Below are positions 8,718 to 17,754 of a DNA stretch of 64,000 nt, piece by piece. Under the pieces are notes generated by a model. The model worked only from the letters and a program-made list of their open reading frames with translations, had not been told where the DNA came from and did no database searches. This DNA comes from Candidatus Tectimicrobiota bacterium (GTDB lineage: Bacteria > Tectomicrobia > Entotheonellia > Entotheonellales > Entotheonellaceae). The stretch's first letter is position 1. Every line of letters begins with the position of its first letter. A program made the position numbers and the translations under genes. Location of the stretch: NCBI GenBank assembly GCA_026005175.1, contig BPKO01000003.1, positions 248,001-312,000 of the forward strand, in the 5' to 3' direction.

Positions 8718-9596
8718 GTGCAGCGCGTTGGGATCATTGCCAAACCGCACGCTCCCGGCCTGGCAGACCTGCTGCGCCGCCTGCTGCCCTGGCTGCGGCA
8801 GCGCCGCTTCGAGGTCTTTCTCGATGCCGAGGCGGCGGCGGCCACCGGGGTGGCGCCCGGCCATCCGCGTGCTGCCCTGCCAGCCCTGGTCGACTGGCTG
8901 CTGGTGCTGGGCGGCGACGGCACGCTGCTGAGCGCGGCCCGCCTGCTCGAAGCGCATGACGTGCCGCTGCTCGGCGTCAACCTGGGAAGCCTGGGCTTTC
9001 TCACCGAGACGGCGGTCGACGAGCTCTTTACCCGCCTGACCCGCGTCTGCGAGGGGGACTACGTCCTGCAAGAGCGCATGCGGCTCAAGGCCACCATCTG
9101 CCGCAACGGCGAGCGCCTCGAGCAGCCGGCAGTCCTCAACGACGTGGTGATCAACAAGGGCGCCCTGGCACGCATCATCACCCTGGAAACCTACGTCGAC
9201 GACCTCTACCTCACCCATTACCGGGCAGATGGTCTCATCGTTGCTACCCCTACGGGGTCGACGGCGTACGCCATGGCGGCGGGAGGGCCCATTATTCACC
9301 CGGCCATGCGCGCCTGCATCTTGAGCCCCATCTGCCCCCACACCCTGAGCCACCGCCCCCTGGTGCTGCCGGACACGGTGAAAATCGAGGTCATCCTGCA
9401 AACGCCCAACGAAGACGTGCTCGTCACCCTCGACGGGCAAGTGGGTATTCCCCTATACCATCGCGACGTGGTGGAAATCGTCAAAGCGGAAAGGCCTATA
9501 AAGCTCATTCGAACTACTAAGCGTGAACGTTACTTTCGTATTTTGCGCACCAAGCTCAAGTGGGGCGAAGCGGTGCGCACGCGGCCAGAGGACTGA
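8718..9596 (+). CDS. nadK: NAD kinase
   Basis: NadK phosphorylates NAD to NADP using ATP or polyphosphate. The 292-residue protein has the catalytic VLGGDGTLLSAARL loop near residue 60, NLGSLGFLTE near residue 92, and the nucleotide-binding ADGLIVATPTGSTAYAMAAGG near residue 170. The start is GTG, preceded by AGAAGGA. Its stop overlaps the recN start in TGATG, so the two are translationally coupled, a pairing seen in several proteobacterial groups. The C-terminal 25 residues are basic. Confidence 0.95.
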   Translation: MQRVGIIAKPHAPGLADLLRRLLPWLRQRRFEVFLDAEAAAATGVAPGHPRAALPALVDWLLVLGGDGTLLSAARLLEAHDVPLLGVNLGSLGFLTETAVDELFTRLTRVCEGDYVLQERMRLKATICRNGERLEQPAVLNDVVINKGALARIITLETYVDDLYLTHYRADGLIVATPTGSTAYAMAAGGPIIHPAMRACILSPICPHTLSHRPLVLPDTVKIEVILQTPNEDVLVTLDGQVGIPLYHRDVVEIVKAERPIKLIRTTKRERYFRILRTKLKWGEAVRTRPED

Positions 9597-11297
9597 TGCT
9601 GCTCCAGCTGCATATCCGCAACTACGCCTTGATCGACGAGCTGGTGGTCGACTTTGGCCCCGGGTTCAACGTGCTGACCGGGGAAACCGGCGCCGGCAAG
9701 TCCATGCTCATCGGTGCCCTGGGGCTGGTGCTCGGGCAGCGTGCCCCTGCCGACTTGGCGCGCGAGGAAGGCCAGCCGGTGGTCGTCGAGGCCCTCTTCG
9801 ACCTCACCGCATGCCCGCGCCTGCCGGCCCTGCTGGCCGCTTTGGGCCTGGAGGTGGAAGAACCTACCCTGGTCCTCAAGCGCCTCCTCACCAAAAGCGG
9901 CAGCCGCTGCTACATCAACACCCACCTGGCCACCGTGGGCATGTTGCAACAGGTGGGGCAGCACCTGGTCGACATCCTCGGCCAGCACCAGCACCAGGCG
10001 CTGCTGGCCAGCGAGCAGCAACTGGCCCTGCTCGATGCCTACGGTGGCCTGCAAGACGACGTCGCCGCCCTGCGCGCCGCTTACCAGGAGTACCAGGCGC
10101 TTTCGCGGGAGGCCCAGCGCCTGCAGCAAGAAGAGCAGCAGCGCTTGCAGCGCCAAGACCTGCTGCACTTTCAGCGGCGCGAGATCGACGCCGCCGCCTT
10201 GCGGCCGGGCGAAGACGAAGCGCTCGAGCAGGAGCGGCACCTGCTGGCCAATGCCGAAAAGCTCTTCGCCCTGGCGCAAGAGGCCTACGCCGCCCTTTAC
10301 GGCGAGGAGCAGGCCGCGCTCGAGAAGGCTGGCGGTGGCCCTCGAACGCCTGCGCGCCCTGGCCGCCCTCGACCCCCGCCTGCGCCCCTGGTGTGACGAG
10401 CTGCAAACGAGCTACTATACCGTCGAAGAGCTGAGCCAGCACCTGCGGCAGTACCGCGAACGCCTCGATGCCGACCCGGCGCGCCTGCAAGCGGTGGAAG
10501 AGCGCCTGGCCACCCTTGCCCGCCTCAAGCGCAAGTACGGCGCCACCCTCGCCGACATCCTCGCCTATCGCGAGGCCATCGAGCGCGAACTGCAGGAGTG
10601 GGAGCACCGCGAGGAGCGCCTGGAAGCCCTCACCGCCGCCCTCGAGCAGCAGCGCCGCACCCTCAAATCCCTGGCCGTCACCGTCTCCGACAAGCGCCGG
10701 CAAGCGGCGCTGCGGCTGCAGCAGGCGGTGCAGCAGGTGCTCCAGGAACTCAACATGGCCGGCGCCACCTTCCACATCGCCTGCACCCTGCGCCGCCACC
10801 CCCAGGGCCCGTTCGCCGTGGGCAGCGAGCGCGTGGGGCTGACCGCCGAGGGCATCGACGAGGTGACCTACCTCTTTGCCCCCAACCCCGGCCAGCCCCC
10901 CAGGCCCCTGGCCCGCATCGCCTCGGGGGGCGAGCTGTCGCGCGTCATGCTGGCCCTCAAGAGTCTGCTGGCGCAAGAGGACCAGATCCCTACCTTGGTC
11001 TTTGACGAAGTCGACGCCGGCATCGGCGGCCAGACGGCGAACATCGTCGGCGAAAAGCTCCACCGCCTGGCCCGCTCGCACCAGATCCTGTGCATCACCC
11101 ACCTGCCCCAAATCGCCAGCCACGCCGACCATCACTACCACGTCGCAAAGCAAAGCGACGGCGAACGCACCACGATTCGCGTGCGGCCGCTCGACTTTGC
11201 CGCCCGCGTGGAGGAAATCGCCCGCATGTCGGGAGGCACCCCCATCACCGAGGCAACGCGCAAGCACGCCGAAGAGCTGCTCACCCGCCACCCCTGA
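9596..11297 (+). CDS. recN: DNA repair protein RecN; one-base frameshift
   Basis: RecN is an SMC-like ATPase that acts in double-strand break repair. The first part has LTGETGAGKSMLIGAL (Walker A, near residue 30) and GQHQHQALL; the last part has the ABC signature ASGGELSRVMLALK, Walker B TLVFDEVDAGIGG and CITHLPQIASHAD, with a long coiled coil between. The frame breaks in the coiled coil at about 10327, where GAGAAGGCTGG carries one surplus base. Dropping one G gives EKLAVALERL and an uninterrupted protein of about 566 residues, normal for RecN. The shift is not in a long homopolymer. Both halves are highly conserved, so a sequence error is more likely than a dead gene. Confidence 0.9.
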
Positions 11298-11807
11298 TCA
11301 AGACGGCGTCGACCGCGGGGGAAAGGGCAGCACGCGCTCCTGCAGCATGGCCCAGCCGCGCTCAAGGGTGGTCATGCAGTCGACGGTGACCACCATTTTG
11401 CTGATTTTCCACTGGCCGTCTTGGTAGCGAAATTCCCAGTCGTAGCTGCCCCAGCCGCAGTACGATTGGCCCTCGCTCGCCTGCACCACGAACCAGTTGG
11501 CGTACCCCGTAGCGGTGCCGTCGTCGCGCACCTCGATTTGCTCGTTGGTGATAAAGCGCCGGGGATTGTGAAAGGCGCGCTGGTAGTTGCGGAAGGCCTT
11601 GAGGACCAGCGCCTTGCCCACCAGCGGGCGCGGGTTCCAGGGGTGGGTTTGCAGCACCGCGTCTTCGGTAAAAATCGCTTCCAGCTCCTGCGGCCGGTGC
11701 TCGTCAATGCCGCGCGCATAGCGGGTGATGGTGTGCCAGATCTCCTGCCGGGCTTTCAGGCGCGCAAGCTCCCGTTCAAGCGCCGCCAAGCGAGCGTCAA
11801 GGCTCAT
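11298..11807 (-). CDS. SnoaL-like (NTF2-fold) domain protein
   Basis: The 169-residue product has the features of the SnoaL-like/NTF2 cone fold: an N-terminal helix leading to RYARGIDEHRPQELEAIFTE, then a strand-rich second half with FVVQASEGQSYCGWGSYDWEF and WKISKMVV near the C-terminus. Such proteins include small dehydratases, hydrolases and isomerases of aromatic and steroid metabolism, and no specific substrate can be read here. An N-terminal coiled-coil stretch (ARLAALERELARLKARQE) suggests oligomerisation. It converges on recN with its stop adjoining the recN stop. Confidence 0.8.
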   Translation of the reverse strand: MSLDARLAALERELARLKARQEIWHTITRYARGIDEHRPQELEAIFTEDAVLQTHPWNPRPLVGKALVLKAFRNYQRAFHNPRRFITNEQIEVRDDGTATGYANWFVVQASEGQSYCGWGSYDWEFRYQDGQWKISKMVVTVDCMTTLERGWAMLQERVLPFPPRSTPS

Positions 11808-11871
11808 GCGTGCTCTCCTCAGCTAGAGAATCCCTCACACGGCATGATACTACAGGCGCGCCGGCAGCGCT

Positions 11872-12663
11872 TTAGCCCTCGGCTCCCACATGGGCGCGCA
11901 GCAGTCGCAGCACCTCGGCGTGCAGCACGCCATTGGTGGCCACAATGCCCGGGCGCAGCGTGGTGCGCTGGTTGAAGCGCAGCGGCCGCCCGTGCGGGTC
12001 GCTCACCCGGCCGCCCGCTTCGCAGACCAGTAGCGTGCCGGCACAGATGTCCCACTCGTTTTTGGGCACCAGGCTAAACGTCAGGTCGCCTTGCCCCTGG
12101 GCCACCAGAGCCAGCTTGTAGGCCACGCTGCCCACCGGCCGCAGGGTGAAGGCGCCCGCAAAGCGGTCAAACTCGCCGCGCCGTGTCTCGCTGCGGCTCG
12201 CCAGCACCACGGCGTCTTGCAAGCGGGCGGTGGTGCTGACGCGCAGCGGCGTGCCGTTGCAAAAGGCGCCGGCGCCGCGGCAGGCGGTGAACAGCTCGCG
12301 GCGCACGGGGTTGTACGTGGCAGCGACCACCGGCTGGTGGCGAAAGACGAGGGCCACGGTGACCACGAACTCGTCGATGCCTTGAATGAACTCCTTGGTG
12401 CCGTCGAGGGGGTCGACGATCCACACCCAGTCGTGGTGCAGGCGCGCCGGGTCGTCGGCCGACTCCTCCGAAAGCCAGGCGGCTTGCGGCACGGCGCGCG
12501 TGAGCGCCTGGCGCAAGAGGCGGTTGGCCGCCACGTCGGCAGTGGTCACCGGGTGGTCATCGGCTTTGTCGCGCACCTCGTACTGCGAACGATAGTACGT
12601 CAGGATGGCTTCCCCGGCCTGCTGCACCGCCGCTTTGGCGGCCGCAAGGGCGTGATCAAGCAC
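11872..12663 (-). CDS. cysQ: 3'(2'),5'-bisphosphate nucleotidase / inositol monophosphatase family
   Basis: This is a lithium-sensitive, Mg-dependent phosphatase. The metal-binding motifs are LSEESADD near residue 62, WIVDPLDGTKEFIQG near residue 84, and WDICAGTLLVCEAGG near residue 206. The KEFI extension after DPLDGT is typical of CysQ, which hydrolyses 3'-phosphoadenosine 5'-phosphate, rather than of plain inositol monophosphatases. The 263-residue length fits. The start is a GTG at 12663 with a strong AAGGAGGAACC site. No sulfur-assimilation gene lies beside it, so the assignment rests on motifs. Confidence 0.87.
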   Translation of the reverse strand: MLDHALAAAKAAVQQAGEAILTYYRSQYEVRDKADDHPVTTADVAANRLLRQALTRAVPQAAWLSEESADDPARLHHDWVWIVDPLDGTKEFIQGIDEFVVTVALVFRHQPVVAATYNPVRRELFTACRGAGAFCNGTPLRVSTTARLQDAVVLASRSETRRGEFDRFAGAFTLRPVGSVAYKLALVAQGQGDLTFSLVPKNEWDICAGTLLVCEAGGRVSDPHGRPLRFNQRTTLRPGIVATNGVLHAEVLRLLRAHVGAEG

Positions 12664-12718
12664 GGTTCCTCCTTGCTGGCCCTACGCATGAGGGCCTGCC
12701 TGTGGTAGTGTCCTATAG

Positions 12719-12735
12719 GGGCCGGTAGCCGGCCC
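12719..12735. repeat. Perfect 7-bp inverted repeat between cysQ and the tRNA-editing gene
   Basis: GGGCCGG (12719-12725) and CCGGCCC (12729-12735) flank a 3-base loop in the 158-base divergent gap, just after TATAGG. It could be a hairpin in the leader of the downstream gene or an operator; it has no U-tract. Confidence 0.3.
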
Positions 12736-12821
12736 GCTGACAAATATGGCACGGCATGGCCCGCCGCGGCAACGCCTTCGGGCACGGCCCGCGGCAGAGC
12801 CCCACGCAGGGATGCAAGACG

Positions 12822-13250
12822 ATGCGTTTTCTTAGCCTCCACGTCAACAGCTTCTGCTGTACCATCACCACCAAAGGCCGCAGCCCTATCTGCGAGCCTT
12901 ACGACGACCCGGTAACACGCGTGCAGGAGGCCCTGGTGGTGCTGGCCAGCGTCGAGCGCGGCGACGCGCGCAACCCCGAGCAAGTGGCCGTCCGTGCCGC
13001 GGCGGAAATCGCCGCCTTGGCGCGGCAGCTCAAAGTGACTACCGTGGTGCTACACCCCTTTGCCCACCTCTTTGGCGAACTCAGCTCCCCCGAGGTGGCC
13101 ATTGAGGTGCTGCGCCGCACCGAAGAGGCCCTTATCGCCCAGGGCCTGACCTGCTACCGGACGCCCTTTGGCTGGTTCAACACCTTGCAGCTCGACGCCA
13201 AAGGGCACCCTTTGTCGCGCGTGGCCCGCGTGGTGACCCCCGATGCCTAG
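12822..13250 (+). CDS. Free-standing archaeal-type threonyl-tRNA synthetase editing domain
   Basis: The 142-residue product matches, over its full length, the N-terminal editing domain of archaeal threonyl-tRNA synthetases, a D-Tyr-tRNA deacylase-like fold that removes serine from tRNA-Thr. Visible landmarks are the opening MRFLSLHVNSF, a Lys in ITTKGR, VLHPFAHLFGELSSPEVA with the family's catalytic His, and the closing TPFGWFNTLQLDAKGHPLSR. There is no aminoacylation or anticodon-binding domain, so it would act in trans. Bacterial ThrRS normally uses an unrelated N2 editing domain. The ATG at 12822 aligns with archaeal starts and has an AGGGA site; an upstream in-frame ATG at 12756 would add an unconserved leader. 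Function is inferred from family resemblance. Confidence 0.82.
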   Translation: MRFLSLHVNSFCCTITTKGRSPICEPYDDPVTRVQEALVVLASVERGDARNPEQVAVRAAAEIAALARQLKVTTVVLHPFAHLFGELSSPEVAIEVLRRTEEALIAQGLTCYRTPFGWFNTLQLDAKGHPLSRVARVVTPDA

Positions 13251-13251
13251 C

Positions 13252-13280
13252 TTGCAACCCAGGCTTGCTTTGACTAGGAT
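13252..13280 (+). promoter_or_regulatory. Predicted promoter of the acyl-CoA ligase gene
   Basis: TTGCAA at 13252-13257 and TAGGAT at 13275-13280 with a 17-base spacer sit directly after the preceding gene's stop and face the start at 13339. Confidence 0.5.
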
Positions 13281-13338
13281 AGAGCACACCCTTGCCCGCA
13301 CGGCAGGGGCTGTCCATGCGTGAGGAGGAGAGCCTGCG

Positions 13339-14940
13339 ATGCCCCAGGAGGTGAACTACACGCCTCTGACGCCGCTGAGCTTTCTGCGGCGCAGCGCCTA
13401 TGTCTATCCCGAAAAAACCGCCGTCGTCTACCGCGACCGGCACTATACTTACCGGGAGTTTCAGCAGCGGGTCAACCGCCTGGCCACCGCCTTGCAAGGG
13501 GTAGGGGTAAGCAAAGGCGACCGCGTGGCCTTCCTCTGTCCCAACATCCCGCCCATGCTGGAAGCCCACTTTGGCGTGCCGCTGGCCGGCGCTATCCTGG
13601 TGGCCATCAACATCCGCCTCTCCCCTGACGAAATCGCTTACATCCTCAACCACTCGGAAGCCAAAGTGCTGTGCGTGGACAGCGAGCTGGCCCACCTCAT
13701 CCGGCCGATTCGCCACCAGCTGCCGCACCTGCAGACGCTGGTCAACATTTTCGATACCGCGCACGAGGGGCTCGCGGGGATCGAGTACGAGGCCTTTTTG
13801 GCCAGCGGCTCGGACACGCCGCTGCCCAAGCCGGTAGAAGACGAAAACGAGCCCATCAGCATCAACTACACCAGCGGTACCACCGGCCGCCCCAAAGGGG
13901 TGATGTACACGCACCGCGGCGCCTACCTCAACGCCCTCGGCGAGGTGCTCGAGGTGGGCTTGAACCATCGCTCGACTTACCTCTGGACCCTACCCATGTT
14001 CCACTGCAACGGCTGGTGCTTTACCTGGGGGGTCACCGCGGTGGGCGCCACCCACGTCTGCCTGCGGCGGGTGGATCCAGAAGAGGTCTTCCGCCTTATC
14101 GAAGCCGAGAAGGTGTCGCACTTGTGCGGCGCCCCCACAGTGCTCATTTCCCTGGTCAACCACCCGCGGGCCAAGACGGCCAAGTTTCCCCGCAAACTCC
14201 ACGTCACCACGGCGGCGGCGCCGCCTTCGCCCACCATCATCGCCGCCATGGAGGCGCTGGGAGCAGAAATCACCCACGTCTACGGCCTCACCGAAACCTA
14301 CGGGCCGCACAGCGTCTGCGCCTGGCACGAGGCGTGGGACGACCTGCCTGCGGAAGAGCGCGCCCGCAAAAAGGCGCGCCAGGGGGTGCCTTACATCGTG
14401 GCCGAAGAGATGCGGGTGGTCGACGAGCAAATGCAGGATGTCCCCGCCGATGCGGCCACCCTGGGCGAGGTGATCATGCGCGGCAACAATGTCATGAAAG
14501 GCTACTTCAGGCAGCCCGAGGCCACCGCCGAAGCCTTCCGCGGCGGCTGGTTCCACAGCGGCGACTTGGCCGTGGTGCATCCCGACGGCTACATCGAGCT
14601 GCGCGACCGCAAGAAGGACATCATCATCAGCGGCGGCGAGAACATCTCCACCATCGAGGTGGAAAACACCATTTACCAGCACCCTGCGGTGCAAGAAGTG
14701 GCGGTGATCGCCATTCCCGACGAGAAGTGGGGCGAGGTGCCCAAGGCCTTCGTTACCCTCAAGCCCGGCATGCAGGCCACCGCCGAGGAGATTATCCAGT
14801 TCTGCCGCGAGCGCCTGGCTCACTTCAAGTGCCCCAAAGCCGTTGAGTTCGGCGAGCTGCCCAAAACCTCGACGGGCAAGATCAAGAAGTTCGAGCTGCG
14901 CGAGCGGGAGTGGCAGGGTTACGACAAGCGTATTCACTAG
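13339..14940 (+). CDS. Acyl-CoA synthetase (AMP-forming)
   Basis: The 533-residue adenylate-forming enzyme activates a carboxylic acid with ATP and joins it to CoA. The ATP loop is YTSGTTGRPKGVMYTH near residue 176; further motifs are VYGLTETYGP, the hinge region GYIELRDRKKDIIISGGENI with its Asp-Arg pair, and the C-terminal catalytic Lys in KTSTGKIKKFELRE. The sequence is closest in feel to the medium/long-chain and methylmercaptopropionate CoA ligase group; the exact acid cannot be read. A GAGGAGGAG site precedes the ATG. It opens a cluster with a peptide-type ABC importer, so it may work on an imported acid. Confidence 0.9.
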   Translation: MPQEVNYTPLTPLSFLRRSAYVYPEKTAVVYRDRHYTYREFQQRVNRLATALQGVGVSKGDRVAFLCPNIPPMLEAHFGVPLAGAILVAINIRLSPDEIAYILNHSEAKVLCVDSELAHLIRPIRHQLPHLQTLVNIFDTAHEGLAGIEYEAFLASGSDTPLPKPVEDENEPISINYTSGTTGRPKGVMYTHRGAYLNALGEVLEVGLNHRSTYLWTLPMFHCNGWCFTWGVTAVGATHVCLRRVDPEEVFRLIEAEKVSHLCGAPTVLISLVNHPRAKTAKFPRKLHVTTAAAPPSPTIIAAMEALGAEITHVYGLTETYGPHSVCAWHEAWDDLPAEERARKKARQGVPYIVAEEMRVVDEQMQDVPADAATLGEVIMRGNNVMKGYFRQPEATAEAFRGGWFHSGDLAVVHPDGYIELRDRKKDIIISGGENISTIEVENTIYQHPAVQEVAVIAIPDEKWGEVPKAFVTLKPGMQATAEEIIQFCRERLAHFKCPKAVEFGELPKTSTGKIKKFELREREWQGYDKRIH

Positions 14941-14967
14941 ACCGGCCGCGGCCGGCAGGAGGTAAGG

Positions 14968-16716
14968 ATGTTCCCCGGGCTGCGTGTTGTCCGCTTCTGG
15001 CTCTTGGTGCTGGCCTGCGCCGCAGGACTCGCCGCGCCGGCCGGCGCTCAGGAGAGTCCGGTCACCGGCGACTGGCTCATCGCCCACATTCTCAGCGATC
15101 CCGAAAGCCTCAACCCCCTCACCAGCAACGACGCCACCTCGGCCAACCTCCTGAGCTACGTCTTTGAGAGCCTGCTGCGGCGCCACCCGCAAACCCTGGA
15201 GCTGGTGCCGCACCTGGCCACGAGCCGGCCGCAGATCAGCGCTGACAAGCTGACTTACACGTTTACGTTGCGCCGTGACGCGCGCTTTCAGGACGGCACG
15301 CCGCTTACGGTGCACGACGTGCTGTTTAGTCTCAAGGCGATCAAAACCCCCTGGGTCAACGCCCCCTTCGTGCGCGTCTACTACCAGTCCCTGGTGGACG
15401 CCGAGCGCCTCGATGACGACACGATTCGCCTGGTGGCCAAGGAGCCTTACTTCCGCAACGAGGACATTCTGGGCGGCTTTTCTATCCTGCCGCGCCACTA
15501 CTACGATCCCGAGGGCCTCCTTGCCCCTTTGTCGGTGCGCGACCTCGACGCCATGTCGCCCGACGACACTTCGCCGCAGGCGGCGCGGGCGCGCCGCTTT
15601 GCCGAGGCCTTCAACACCCGCTTTGCCCGCAACCCCATGGGCAGCGGTCCTTACCGCTTCCGTGACTGGAAGACGGGGCAGGAAGTGGTGCTGGAACGCG
15701 ACCCCGACTACTGGGGCACGGGCAAGCCGGGCCTTGACCAGCCCTACCTCGACCGCCGCGTGTTTCGCGTCTTTACCAATCCTGACGCCGCCCTGGTGGC
15801 CCTCAAGGCAGGTCAGCTCGATGCCATGGGCCTTACGCCCATCCAGCACCTGCGCCAGACGCAGGGCCGCCGCTTCCGCAAGCAGTTTGCCAAGTACCTC
15901 TACTACACGCCGGGCTACACCTACATCGGCTGGAACAACGCCCATCCCATCTTCCGCGACCGGCGGGTACGCCAGGCGATGACTTACCTGACCAACCGCC
16001 AGCAGATGGTGCAGACCATCCTTTTTGGGCTGGGCAAGGTGGTGGACAGCCCCGTGTACCTCTTTCGTCCCGAGTACGACCAGACGCTTTACAGCCACCC
16101 CTACGACCCGCAAAAGGCGCGGCAGCTGCTAGGAGAGGCGGGCTGGCGGGACCGCGACGGCGACGGCCTGCTGGACAACGTCCTTGACGGCCAGCCGGTG
16201 ACGTTTCGCTTCGAGCTCAAGTTCAATGCCGGCAACGAGGTGCGCCGCAGCGTGGCCCTGGCCCTGCAAGACGAGCTCAGGAAACACGGCATCGCCGTTG
16301 AGCTGCGGCAGCTCGACTGGACCATTTTCCTCGACGACGTGCGCCACCACCGCTTCGACGCCGTAATCCTGGGCTGGGCCATGCCGCTGACCGAGCCCGA
16401 CGGCTACCAGGTCTGGCACTCCTCGCAAATCGCCAACCAGGGCTCCAACTTCATCAGCTTCCGCCACCCGCGCGTAGACGCTATTTTGGAAACCTATCGG
16501 CGCACGTTTGACCCGCAGCAGCGCATCGCCCTGTACCGCGAGTTCCAGCAGATCCTGAACCGGGAGCAGCCCTACACGTTTCTCTTCATGCGCCAGTCGA
16601 TTCTGGCGGTGGCGCGCCGCTTCCACAACGTCACCATTTACCCTGGCGGGCCGCGGCCCCTGGAGTGGTGGGTGCCCAAAGCCCTGCAGAAGTACACCAC
16701 GGTGCTGACCCCTTGA
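14968..16716 (+). CDS. ABC importer substrate-binding protein, dipeptide/oligopeptide family
   Basis: This 582-residue periplasmic protein belongs to the family-5 solute-binding proteins (DppA/OppA type). It has a signal peptide (RFWLLVLACAAGLAAPAGAQ, cleavage after residue 28 or so), then the family opening DPESLNPLTSNDATSANLL, LTYTFTLRRDARFQDGTPLT and GSGPYRFRDWKTGQEVVLER. YTYIGWNNAHPIFRDRRVRQ matches the hinge-proximal region. The two permeases follow after 4 and 2 bases. No ATPase gene is nearby, so the ATP-binding subunits must be encoded elsewhere. Ligand is unknown; peptides are the default but family members also bind nickel, haem and glutathione. Confidence 0.92.
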   Translation: MFPGLRVVRFWLLVLACAAGLAAPAGAQESPVTGDWLIAHILSDPESLNPLTSNDATSANLLSYVFESLLRRHPQTLELVPHLATSRPQISADKLTYTFTLRRDARFQDGTPLTVHDVLFSLKAIKTPWVNAPFVRVYYQSLVDAERLDDDTIRLVAKEPYFRNEDILGGFSILPRHYYDPEGLLAPLSVRDLDAMSPDDTSPQAARARRFAEAFNTRFARNPMGSGPYRFRDWKTGQEVVLERDPDYWGTGKPGLDQPYLDRRVFRVFTNPDAALVALKAGQLDAMGLTPIQHLRQTQGRRFRKQFAKYLYYTPGYTYIGWNNAHPIFRDRRVRQAMTYLTNRQQMVQTILFGLGKVVDSPVYLFRPEYDQTLYSHPYDPQKARQLLGEAGWRDRDGDGLLDNVLDGQPVTFRFELKFNAGNEVRRSVALALQDELRKHGIAVELRQLDWTIFLDDVRHHRFDAVILGWAMPLTEPDGYQVWHSSQIANQGSNFISFRHPRVDAILETYRRTFDPQQRIALYREFQQILNREQPYTFLFMRQSILAVARRFHNVTIYPGGPRPLEWWVPKALQKYTTVLTP

Positions 16717-16720
16717 GGCG

Positions 16721-17752
16721 ATGCTGACGTACCTGCTGCAACGGCTCTTGCTCCTGGTGCCGACGTTCTTTGGCATCACGGCGATTGCCTTTGCCATCAT
16801 GCACCTGGCGCCTGGGGATCCGGCCGAGCTGCGCGCCGCCGGGGGCCTGGCCGCAGCCGGCGCCGAGGGACTGTCCACCGAGGGGCGTAGCGCCGTAGAA
16901 GCGGCCCTGGCGGCGTGGCGGGCCCAGTACGGGCTCGACCGCCCCCTGCACGTCCAGTACGGGTACTGGCTGCGCAACCTGTTTGCCCTCGACTTTGGCG
17001 TCTCGTTCAAAGACAACCAGCCGGTGTGGGACAAAATCGCCGAGCGCCTGCCGGTGACCATCCAGCTCAACGCCCTCTCCATCCTCGTCGTTTACCTGGT
17101 GGCCATTCCCCTGGGCGTCTATTCGGCCACCCACCCTTACTCTTTTGGCGACCAGCTCACCACCTTTCTTGCCTTCATGCTCTTTGCCCTGCCCTCTTTC
17201 TGGCTGGGGACCCTGGCCATCGTCTTTCTCTGCGGCGGCGACTTCTGGTACCTCTTCCCGCCAGGCGGCCTCACTTCGGTCGACTACGGACCGCACTGGC
17301 CCCTGTGGCGCCGCCTTCTCGACCGCGCCTGGCACCTGGTGCTGCCGGTAACCATGCTCTCTTACGCCGGTATTGCCGGGCTGTCTCGCTTCATGCGCAG
17401 CAGCATGCTGGAGCAGCTGCGGCAGGACTTCGTGCAGACGGCGCGCGCCAAGGGGCTGCCGGAGCGCGTGGTGCTGTACAAGCACGTGCTGCGCAACTCC
17501 CTCATTCCCATCGTCACCCTGATGGCCTCGATTCTGCCGGGACTGGTCAGCGGCAGCGTCATTGTCGAGACCATTTTTTCCATTCCCGGTCTGGGCTTGC
17601 TGGGCTACGAGGCGGTGCTGGCCCGGGATTACCCCGTCCTCATGGCCGTCTTTACCATGAGCGCCTTGCTCACCCTGCTGGGCATTTTGCTTTCCGACGT
17701 GCTGCTGACCGTCGTGGACCCGCGCATCACCTTTTCGGCGCGGAGGGCGTGA
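16721..17752 (+). CDS. ABC importer permease, DppB type
   Basis: The 343-residue inner-membrane protein has the layout of DppB/OppB: an N-terminal TM helix (LLQRLLLLVPTFFGITAIAF), the MHLAPGDPAE motif, a periplasmic insertion, then five or so TM helices. The EAA-type loop that contacts the ATPase reads FVQTARAKGLPERVVLYKHVLRN-like residues around 240. It starts 4 bases after the binding protein and ends 2 bases before the next permease. The periplasmic segment at residues 40-70 is longer and more Ala/Gly-rich than in Escherichia coli DppB. Confidence 0.92.
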   Translation: MLTYLLQRLLLLVPTFFGITAIAFAIMHLAPGDPAELRAAGGLAAAGAEGLSTEGRSAVEAALAAWRAQYGLDRPLHVQYGYWLRNLFALDFGVSFKDNQPVWDKIAERLPVTIQLNALSILVVYLVAIPLGVYSATHPYSFGDQLTTFLAFMLFALPSFWLGTLAIVFLCGGDFWYLFPPGGLTSVDYGPHWPLWRRLLDRAWHLVLPVTMLSYAGIAGLSRFMRSSMLEQLRQDFVQTARAKGLPERVVLYKHVLRNSLIPIVTLMASILPGLVSGSVIVETIFSIPGLGLLGYEAVLARDYPVLMAVFTMSALLTLLGILLSDVLLTVVDPRITFSARRA

Positions 17753-17754
17753 GG

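Noticed and set aside
14942-14955. 14-bp palindrome CCGGCCGCGGCCGG between the ligase and the binding-protein gene
   Set aside because: Such GC palindromes arise easily in this composition and it has no accompanying signal; not enough to call an operator.
13990-16113. A 707-codon minus-strand frame
   Set aside because: Antisense to the acyl-CoA ligase and binding-protein genes, both of which have complete family motifs.
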